This document shows, in pieces, positions 1-4,944 of a stretch of 5,772 nucleotides of DNA (the first letter of the stretch is position 1; each line of letters opens with the position of its first letter). Source of the stretch: Planctomycetota bacterium (GTDB lineage: Bacteria > Planctomycetota > PLA2 > JAEUHO01). The DNA lies in the NCBI GenBank assembly GCA_024639415.1, contig JAHEIK010000274.1, positions 1 through 5,772 of the forward strand, in the 5' to 3' direction. Below the pieces are notes generated by a model that was not told where the DNA came from, searched no databases, and saw only the letters and a program-made list of their open reading frames with translations. Position numbers and translations under genes: made by a program.

Positions 1-12
1 CGCTGGCCCTGA

Positions 13-480
13 TCAACGCGCAATGGCGAAGCTTGCACGGGTGGGGTGCTCGAGTCCCTCGTAGTCGCGGAAGCGGAGACGTATGGCCTCGTCGTGGCTG
101 CCGGCGTTGAAGGTGATGTACTCCTCCGCCGCGAGCCCTTCGTCCACGTACACCGGTACGCCGTACAGATGACCGAAGGGCGGCTCCGCCCCGACCTGGC
201 AGTCCGGGAACAGGTCTCCCATCGCACCCTCAGGCAGGAGATGCACCTCGTCTGCAGAGACGATCTTCGCGAAGCGCTCCACGTCCACGATGCACGGTGC
301 CGGCAGCACGGCCATCACCGGCCCGGCGGGGGTGGATAGGAGCACAGCCTTCGCAAACTCCTGTCCCGCCGTGTGCGTGTCCTGTGCTGTCTCGAGCGCG
401 GAGTAGTCCGGGCGGTGATGGATTACTTCGTAGCCGATGGCCTTCTTGTCGAGCACGTCTGTCAATCGGTTCTTCAGCAT
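13..480 (-). CDS. YbaK/EbsC-family aminoacyl-tRNA deacylase (trans-editing)
   Basis: This 155-residue protein is a stand-alone YbaK/EbsC domain. The family hydrolyses mischarged aminoacyl-tRNAs (for example Cys- or Ala-tRNAPro) in the cytoplasm, so it acts in translation quality control. Family marks seen: an N-terminal segment with YEVIHHRPDYSALETA (17-32), the likely catalytic lysine K44 in EFAKAVLL, the MAVLPA strand (56-61), the block LFPDCQVGAEPPFG (90-103) with its glycine/proline substrate loop, and FNAGSHDEAIRL (124-135). The length is normal for the family. The start at 480 was chosen because a TGGAG sits 7 nt upstream and the family homology begins here; the frame stays open further upstream, but that stretch has no family resemblance and runs into the divergent gene. 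It is transcribed away from the neighbouring prolyl isomerase gene. The exact tRNA substrate cannot be read from sequence, so I give no symbol. Confidence 0.93.
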   Translation of the reverse strand: MLKNRLTDVLDKKAIGYEVIHHRPDYSALETAQDTHTAGQEFAKAVLLSTPAGPVMAVLPAPCIVDVERFAKIVSADEVHLLPEGAMGDLFPDCQVGAEPPFGHLYGVPVYVDEGLAAEEYITFNAGSHDEAIRLRFRDYEGLEHPTRASFAIAR

Positions 481-487
481 GTCAATG

Positions 488-492
488 CTCCA
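488..492 (-). promoter_or_regulatory. Ribosome binding site of the YbaK-family gene
   Basis: TGGAG on the minus strand lies 7 nt before the ATG at 480. It is the clearest Shine-Dalgarno match in the window. It decides the start codon within an open frame that extends about 530 nt further upstream. Confidence 0.7.
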
Positions 493-574
493 GACATCGA
501 CCCCGTGCGGCTGTGTATCAAACGGCGTGCCGCCTCCGGCCAGGGCGTAGGGGCGCTCCGCTCGTGTGCAGTGC

Positions 575-592
575 GCGAGTTTGCGCAATCGC
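575..592. promoter_or_regulatory. Palindrome in the divergent intergenic region, candidate operator
   Basis: An 8-bp perfect palindrome TTGCGCAA (581-588) is flanked by GCGA on the left and TCGC on the right. The arms are offset by two bases (GT) on the left. It lies between two divergent genes, about 57 nt before the prolyl isomerase start, where a regulator could act on either side. I recognise no specific regulator, and an 8-bp GC-rich palindrome can arise by chance. Confidence 0.25.
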
Positions 593-608
593 TGGGGACG
601 GCGCCACG

Positions 609-639
609 TTGCCGCGCCCCGGCGTATCTCCGCTAGACT
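609..639 (+). promoter_or_regulatory. Candidate promoter of the prolyl isomerase-thioesterase unit
   Basis: A TAGACT (634-639) fits the TANNNT form of a -10 box and ends 6 nt before the ATG at 646. Transcription would therefore start at or next to the A of the start codon, giving a leaderless mRNA. No Shine-Dalgarno sequence is visible before this ATG, which agrees with that reading. TTGCCG (609-614) is a possible -35 box, but the 19-nt spacer is longer than the usual 17. This is inferred from pattern only. Confidence 0.35.
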
Positions 640-645
640 TCGCGC

Positions 646-1068
646 ATGACGATCGAAACAGGTGACAAAGTGCGTATCCACTACCGCGGCGCTCTCGAAG
701 ACGGCACCGTCTTCGACAACTCGGAGGGGCGCGAGCCCTTGGAGTTCACAGCGGGTGGCGACGATCTGATCCCGGGCGTGAGTCACGCCGTGATCGGCAT
801 GGCCGTCGGCGACAAGAAGACCGTCGACGTGCCGCCGAACCTGGGCTACGGGGAGCGTCGCAACGAGCTTCTCATCCGCGTGCATACGTCCCAACTCCCC
901 GACGACGTGCAGGTTGGTGCCGTGCTCGGGCTGAAGACACCCGATGGGCAGTTGCAGGCGACGCTCATCGAGCTGAAGGAAAAGGAGGCTGTGCTCGACG
1001 GCAACCACTTCCTCGCCGGCAAGACCCTGGTGTTCGACATCGAGGTCGTCGGCGTCGGGGACCAGTGA
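646..1068 (+). CDS. SlyD-like FKBP-type peptidyl-prolyl cis-trans isomerase
   Basis: This 140-residue protein catalyses cis-trans isomerisation of X-Pro bonds and probably has chaperone activity in the cytoplasm; no signal peptide is seen. The FKBP fold is split in the SlyD manner. The first half carries HYRG (12-15), VFDNS (22-26), LEF (32-34), LIPG (41-44) and GYGE (67-70). An inserted insert-in-flap chaperone domain follows at roughly 72-118. The fold closes with DGNHFLAGKTLVFDIEV (118-134). In most relatives the closing motif reads NHPLAGK, so F122 replaces the usual proline. The histidine/cysteine-rich metal-binding tail of E. coli SlyD is absent, so a role in nickel handling is unlikely; for that reason I give no symbol. 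The start at 646 fits the family's N-terminus (M-x-I-x-x-G-D-K-V), and no upstream start is plausible. Its stop overlaps the next gene's start in GTGA. Confidence 0.93.
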   Translation: MTIETGDKVRIHYRGALEDGTVFDNSEGREPLEFTAGGDDLIPGVSHAVIGMAVGDKKTVDVPPNLGYGERRNELLIRVHTSQLPDDVQVGAVLGLKTPDGQLQATLIELKEKEAVLDGNHFLAGKTLVFDIEVVGVGDQ

Positions 1069-1478
1069 GCAGCCACGTCTACGAGACGACCATCCGCCTG
1101 CAGCACGTCGACGGTGCGGGCGTGGTGTTCTTCGCGCGCTTCTTCGAGCTGGCGCATCTGGCGTACGAGCACATGCTCGAGAGCCTCGGCCATGCGCTGC
1201 CCGCAGACCTCGGACGCGCGGCGCTGATCCTGCCGATCGTGCACGCCGAGTCCGACTACCGGGCGTCGCTGCGCATGGGCGAGCGTGTGCGTGTCGAGGT
1301 GTCGGTGCGTGCGGTGAAGTCGCGCTCGTTCACGCTCGACTACCTCGTGCGCAAGGAGGACGGGGCCGAGGCTGCACAGCTCTCCACCGTGCACGTGGCC
1401 GTCGACACGGCGACCGGCAAGGCCACGCGGTTGCCGGAGGAGTTGGCCGCGGCGTTGGGGCAGAGGGCGGGTATGTAA
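1065..1478 (+). CDS. Hotdog-fold acyl-CoA thioesterase, probable 1,4-dihydroxy-2-naphthoyl-CoA hydrolase
   Basis: This 137-residue protein is a single 4HBT hotdog domain. It probably hydrolyses DHNA-CoA to DHNA, the step between MenB and MenA. The N-terminal signature has the catalytic aspartate at D16 (HVDGAGVVFFARFFELAHLAYE, positions 14-35 with D16 and E35). As I recall it, the cyanobacterial DHNA-CoA hydrolase Slr0204 has the same pattern with Asp16 and a H-x-A-Y-E helix, and it is about the same length. YbgC-type thioesterases usually show E-R-A-R-x-E at that helix, which makes them a weaker fit. The men genes immediately opposite support the assignment. The start is GTG at 1065, overlapping the upstream stop by 4 nt, with GGGG 4 nt before it; the first internal ATG (residue 37) would remove the active site. 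The substrate is inferred; another acyl-CoA remains possible. Confidence 0.82.
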   Translation: MSSHVYETTIRLQHVDGAGVVFFARFFELAHLAYEHMLESLGHALPADLGRAALILPIVHAESDYRASLRMGERVRVEVSVRAVKSRSFTLDYLVRKEDGAEAAQLSTVHVAVDTATGKATRLPEELAAALGQRAGM

Positions 1479-1485
1479 CCCGCCC
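1465..1485 (+). terminator. Perfect stem-loop containing the thioesterase stop codon
   Basis: GGGCGGGT (1465-1472) and ACCCGCCC (1478-1485) form a perfect 8-bp stem around the 5-nt loop ATGTA. The TAA stop (1476-1478) lies at the loop-stem junction. No T-run follows on either strand, so it is not a canonical intrinsic terminator. It could slow polymerase or protect the mRNA 3' end. Its position at the end of a unit facing a convergent operon supports a role in ending transcription. Confidence 0.5.
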
Positions 1486-1491
1486 CTCCAC

Positions 1492-1525
1492 CCGTGAACG
1501 TGAACGTCACCGTTACCGTCACCGG
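1492..1525. repeat. Hexamer-periodic imperfect dyad between convergent genes
   Basis: From 1494 the sequence runs in hexamers: GTGAAC, GTGAAC, GTCACC, GTTACC, GTCACC. The first two units are nearly complementary to the last ones, so the tract can fold into a bulged hairpin with TCAC (1507-1510) as the loop and AACG/CGTT as the closing stem. With the perfect stem-loop just upstream it fills most of the 75-nt gap between the converging genes. A bidirectional terminator is the simplest reading. No U-tract is present. The open frames that cross it look spurious. Confidence 0.4.
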
Positions 1526-1553
1526 CGTACCCGTTCCACGCTCCCGTGCCCGA

Positions 1554-2939
1554 CTACAGTCGCTCCAGATCTCCGGGATCGCTCGCCAGCTCCTGCAGTC
1601 GCGCGAGGTCCGGCTTCATGCGCGACGCGTCGCCGGCCGGCATGCGGTAGTACACATCCGGCACCTTGAAGCCCGGCAGCACACGCCGCAGTGCCTGATC
1701 AAGGACGCTCGCGTCGAGCGCCGCCCCGCGAACGAACGCCGCTGGTCTCGCGCCGAACGCCTCGTGCGCCACGCCCACGACCACCGCTTCGTCCACGCCG
1801 TCGATCGCGAGCAAGGCGCCCTCGATCTCCTCGGGCTGCACGTTCTCGCCGCCGGAGATGAACATACGATCGCCGCGCCCGTGCACGTAGAGCACGCCGT
1901 CTTCGATGCGGCCCGTGTCGCCGGTTGCCCACAAGCCAGCCACGTTTCGCTCCGGCCGGACCTGCCCGTCCACGAGGTAGCCGTCGAACAGCGTGGGGCC
2001 GCCTACGCAGATCTGGCCCTCGTCGTCGATCTGCACGTCTCGCTCCGGCAGCGCGCAGCCCGCGCTCTGCGGACGTAGGATCACGCCCGGCTCCGCACTC
2101 GCGGCGACGAAGGCCGATGTCTCGGTCGCGCCGTAGCTCACGACGATGGGCAGTCCCGCATCCAGGGCGCGCTCGCGCTGCGACAGCGTGAGCGGTCCGC
2201 CCCCCAAGAGGACGCTACGGCAGGCGCGTAGCGCCTCGGTCGCCTGCGCGTCTTCCAGCAAGCCGGCGAGCTGCGTCGCAACGAGCGAGATGCACGTCGG
2301 CCGGCTGCGCAGCAGGGCCGCCGCCAGCGACTCGCCGGCAGCGGGAACGCAGAGGACGGAGCCCGCCAGGATCGCGCGCAGGACGATCCCCATGCCACCC
2401 ACGTGCCACGTGGGCAGAGAGAGCAGCAGGCGGTCATGCGGACCGAGATCGAGGAACGCGCACGCGCCGCGTGCGCTGGCCAGGTGCTGCTCCAGTCCGT
2501 GTACGACCAGCTTGGGGCGTCCCGCGCTGCCGGACGTCGCGAAGAGGGTTCCGGTCGGCAACGCGACGTCGAGGTCGGCGCTTCTCGGCTCGAGCGACCA
2601 CCTGCCCTGAGGGCGCCACGCGAACACGACGCGTGCACCCGAGGCATGCAGCAAGCCCTCCACGGCGGCGTCCGGCTCGCGATCGCTCAGGGGCTGTGCG
2701 CACAGGCCGAGCGACCATGCCGCGAGCGGTGCTGCGATGCGCAGCCCGGGATCGTCCCCCCGTAGGGCGGCCACGCAGCCCGGTACGAGCGCAGGGCGCA
2801 GCTTCCCCGCCTCCGCTACCGCGTCCTCGACGCAGCCGAGCACCTCCGCCGCAGAGACGTCGCGATCGGCGTAGGCGAGGAACGGTGCGGTCCCCCGCTC
2901 ACGCAGTGCCGCGAGCAGGGGCGCGACCGCCGCCTGCAT
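1554..2939 (-). CDS. menE: o-Succinylbenzoate-CoA ligase MenE
   Basis: This 461-residue adenylate-forming enzyme activates o-succinylbenzoate to OSB-CoA with ATP and CoA in the cytoplasm. ANL-family motifs in order: the phosphate loop TSGSAGRPK (135-143), the MenE-like block PTWHVGGMGIVLRA (176-189), YGATE (269-273), TGD (339-341), the hinge GRGDR (354-358), and GGENVQPEEIE (363-373). The C-terminal domain carries the likely catalytic lysine K442. The usual S-x-G-K reads S-R-M-K here, so a methionine replaces the glycine before the lysine. Its length is normal for MenE. The ATG at 2939 shares one base with the menC stop (TGATG), and no Shine-Dalgarno sequence is visible, so translation is probably coupled to menC. 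The frame is open far upstream across menC, but family homology begins near this ATG. It is the last gene of the operon and converges on the thioesterase gene. Confidence 0.94.
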   Translation of the reverse strand: MQAAVAPLLAALRERGTAPFLAYADRDVSAAEVLGCVEDAVAEAGKLRPALVPGCVAALRGDDPGLRIAAPLAAWSLGLCAQPLSDREPDAAVEGLLHASGARVVFAWRPQGRWSLEPRSADLDVALPTGTLFATSGSAGRPKLVVHGLEQHLASARGACAFLDLGPHDRLLLSLPTWHVGGMGIVLRAILAGSVLCVPAAGESLAAALLRSRPTCISLVATQLAGLLEDAQATEALRACRSVLLGGGPLTLSQRERALDAGLPIVVSYGATETSAFVAASAEPGVILRPQSAGCALPERDVQIDDEGQICVGGPTLFDGYLVDGQVRPERNVAGLWATGDTGRIEDGVLYVHGRGDRMFISGGENVQPEEIEGALLAIDGVDEAVVVGVAHEAFGARPAAFVRGAALDASVLDQALRRVLPGFKVPDVYYRMPAGDASRMKPDLARLQELASDPGDLERL

Positions 2940-4051
2940 CAGTCGACTCGCTTGAAACGCAGCTTGCCGAGCACGGGCGCGGACGGTACGCCGCTCCAGT
3001 CGCTCGTCCGCACGTAGCCGCGCGAGGAGTTGTAGCGCGGCGAGACCAGGTCGATGCGCAGCCAGGACTCCGTGCCGAGCCCGGACGGTGCGACGGCGCC
3101 CGGCAGTGCCGCGGCCATCTGCACCTGCCAGCCGAGGCCGAGGCCGCTCTCGATGCAACTGCTGACGACCGTGGCCGCCCCGTGCTTCCGTGCCTCGTCG
3201 GAGAGGAACAGCATCCGCTTCCAGTGGCCGACGAGCGAGGCCTTCAGGCACCAGGCCTTGACGAAGGGCATGCGCCCCAGGTGGAAGAGCGCGGGCACGA
3301 GCAGCGTCTCGTCGAGTCCGATCATCAGGCCGGTCGCGGCATGGAGATCGGTGAGCTGCGTTGCCTCGGCCAAGGGCTCCTCCAGATACTCGATACGCTC
3401 GGGCGGCAGTCCGCGGAAGCGCTCGATCGCGCTCTCCAGCGTCAGCGTGCGGTTGGCGTCGAGGCGCAGCTTGACGCCCTCGTCGAGACCGGAGAGGAGC
3501 ACCTGCAGCATCTCGCGCTCGGCGGCAGCTGGCATGCGACCGACCTTGACCTTGACGCTCGGGTAGGCGTCGAGGGTGCCGTTGGCGACGGCTTCGGCGG
3601 CCTGCGCGGCCGTACCGACGAACAGCGCGTTGATCTTCACGTGCTCCCGCGGCTTCTTGCTCAGGATGTGCGCGGGCGTGGTGTTCTCGGCTTGCGCGAA
3701 CACGGAGGCGGCAGCGCACTGCAGGCCGAAGACGGCGCTCGGGGCTCCGAAGTCGCCGCGCGGCGCGCACGCGGCGATGCGATTGGCCACGTTGTTCGCG
3801 AGATCGCCGAAGCGCTCGAAGCGCTGGCCCTCCAGTTCCGGACAGACCGTAGCCAAGACCGTGTCGACGTCGGCGAGCGACTCCTTGTGCAGGCCCGGTA
3901 GGGGAGCGATCTCGCCGTAGCCGACGATCCGATCGTCGCTGCGCAGTCGTACGAGGCGACCCTCGCGGTGATCGACGTCGACGGATCCGGCGCGGTACCG
4001 CCGCGCGAGCGGCAGGCGGTACTTCGCGACGTCGATGCTCTCCACCTTCAT
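2939..4051 (-). CDS. menC: o-Succinylbenzoate synthase MenC
   Basis: This 370-residue enolase-superfamily enzyme dehydrates SHCHC to o-succinylbenzoate. The N-terminal capping domain includes YGEIAPLPGLHKESLADV (45-62), typical of MenC. The barrel carries the expected catalytic set: K-x-K at K167/K169, metal ligands D198 (LRLDANR), E224 (EYLEEP) and D247 (GLDET), and the second catalytic lysine K270 (CLKASLVG). SSCIESGLGLG (297-307) matches the conserved late barrel block of MenC. Its length is within the family range, at the long end. The ATG at 4051 overlaps the menA stop as ATGA (4 nt) and is preceded by no strong Shine-Dalgarno sequence. No catalytic residue is missing, so the gene should be functional. 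Enolase-superfamily relatives can racemise N-acylamino acids, but the flanking men genes favour OSB synthase. Confidence 0.95.
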   Translation of the reverse strand: MKVESIDVAKYRLPLARRYRAGSVDVDHREGRLVRLRSDDRIVGYGEIAPLPGLHKESLADVDTVLATVCPELEGQRFERFGDLANNVANRIAACAPRGDFGAPSAVFGLQCAAASVFAQAENTTPAHILSKKPREHVKINALFVGTAAQAAEAVANGTLDAYPSVKVKVGRMPAAAEREMLQVLLSGLDEGVKLRLDANRTLTLESAIERFRGLPPERIEYLEEPLAEATQLTDLHAATGLMIGLDETLLVPALFHLGRMPFVKAWCLKASLVGHWKRMLFLSDEARKHGAATVVSSCIESGLGLGWQVQMAAALPGAVAPSGLGTESWLRIDLVSPRYNSSRGYVRTSDWSGVPSAPVLGKLRFKRVD

Positions 4052-4929
4052 AGCGACCAGCCTACGCAGAAGGCGAGTGCATACACCGTCAAGGCAAGGC
4101 CCATGCCAGCGAGCGCTTTACCGAGTCGGGCGCCGGGGGACCAGCGCCGCACCTCGAACCACGCCGGCACGGCCAGCAGGCACGCGGCGCTGGCTGCAAG
4201 GACGCCGGGCGGGCCGCCGAACCGGGTCCAGAGCACGACGGGTACGGCTGCCGCTCCCAGCAGGCAGGTCGCGAACTCGGCCTTGGCGAAATTGGGGCCG
4301 AAGCGCACGGCGAGGGTGTGCTTGCCGGCTTTCCGGTCGCCTTCGACATCCCGCAGGTTGTTCACCGTGAGCAGGCCCACCGCCAGCAGGCCCGGAGCAA
4401 GGCCGGCGATGAGCGCCACCTCGCTCCAGATTCCCGACTGGACGTAGTAGGTGCCGGCGGTGGCGACCGGGCCGAAGAAGCCCAGCACGAGCAGGTCGCC
4501 CAACCCCAGGTAGCCGAGCGGACGCGGCCCGCCCGTGTAGAGCACGCCGCACACGACCGAGGCCACGCCGATCGCCAGGATGGGCAGGCCGCCTCGCGAG
4601 ACCAGGTAGGCGCCGACGAGCACGGCGAGTCCGAAGGTCAGCAGGAACGCGAGGCGCATGGCACGCGGGCTCACGAGGCCGGCTTGCACCGCACGCTGGG
4701 GCCCGAGGCGGTCCTCCGTGTCCGTGCCCTTCACGCCGTCGTAGTAGTCGTTCGCGAAGTTGGTCCCGATCTGGATCAACAGGGCACCGGCGAGCGCGGC
4801 AGCCGCGGCGAGCACGTGCTGCGCGCCGTCCCGCACGGCGATGGCGATGCCCATGACTACGGGCGCGACGGCAGCCGGCAGCGTCTTCGGACGCGTGGCG
4901 TGGATCCAGACGCTGACCGCGCTCGGCAT
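4048..4929 (-). CDS. menA: 1,4-Dihydroxy-2-naphthoate polyprenyltransferase MenA
   Basis: This 293-residue integral membrane protein of the UbiA family transfers the polyprenyl chain from its diphosphate to DHNA, giving demethylmenaquinone at the cytoplasmic membrane. The N-terminal WIHATRPKTLPAAVAPV (8-24) is typical of MenA. The first Asp-rich motif is NFANDYYDG (57-65, with N60 and D64) and the second is NNLRDVEGDRKAGKHT (190-205, with D194 and D198); both bind the Mg-diphosphate. About nine hydrophobic segments are visible, roughly 17-32, 40-58, 93-112, 115-131, 142-160, 168-188, 219-236, 242-257 and 271-290. The start at 4929 lies 15 nt after the menB stop, with only a weak AGGG 13 nt before it. 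Its end overlaps menC by 4 nt. The chain length of the side chain cannot be told from sequence. Confidence 0.95.
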   Translation of the reverse strand: MPSAVSVWIHATRPKTLPAAVAPVVMGIAIAVRDGAQHVLAAAAALAGALLIQIGTNFANDYYDGVKGTDTEDRLGPQRAVQAGLVSPRAMRLAFLLTFGLAVLVGAYLVSRGGLPILAIGVASVVCGVLYTGGPRPLGYLGLGDLLVLGFFGPVATAGTYYVQSGIWSEVALIAGLAPGLLAVGLLTVNNLRDVEGDRKAGKHTLAVRFGPNFAKAEFATCLLGAAAVPVVLWTRFGGPPGVLAASAACLLAVPAWFEVRRWSPGARLGKALAGMGLALTVYALAFCVGWSL

Positions 4930-4944
4930 GATGGCTGGCGTGCC

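Noticed and set aside
516..521. TTGATA on the minus strand as a -35 box for the YbaK-family gene
   Set aside because: At a normal spacing no acceptable -10 box exists, and transcription would begin downstream of the ribosome binding site.
561..579. Small hairpin CTCGTG...CGCGAG
   Set aside because: It is a 6-bp stem with a wobble pair in GC-rich sequence, no better than chance, and no feature depends on it.
13..1008. A 331-residue version of the YbaK-family protein
   Set aside because: The extra N-terminal part is antisense to the prolyl isomerase gene and the intergenic region, has no family resemblance, and a good ribosome binding site marks the start at 480.
1494..2078. A plus-strand frame beginning MNVNVTVTVTG in the convergent gap
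   Set aside because: It starts in the hexamer tract and then runs antisense to menE with no ribosome binding site or domain. The repeat peptide simply reflects the hexamers.
1554..3770. A 738-residue minus-strand frame, possibly a fusion with MenE
   Set aside because: Its first 277 residues are an arginine-rich out-of-frame reading of menC. Only the part from the ATG at 2939 resembles MenE.
2471..3901. A 476-residue plus-strand frame antisense to menC and menE
   Set aside because: Its composition is dominated by Arg, Pro and Ala and it has no recognisable domain. Long antisense frames are common in high-GC coding sequence.
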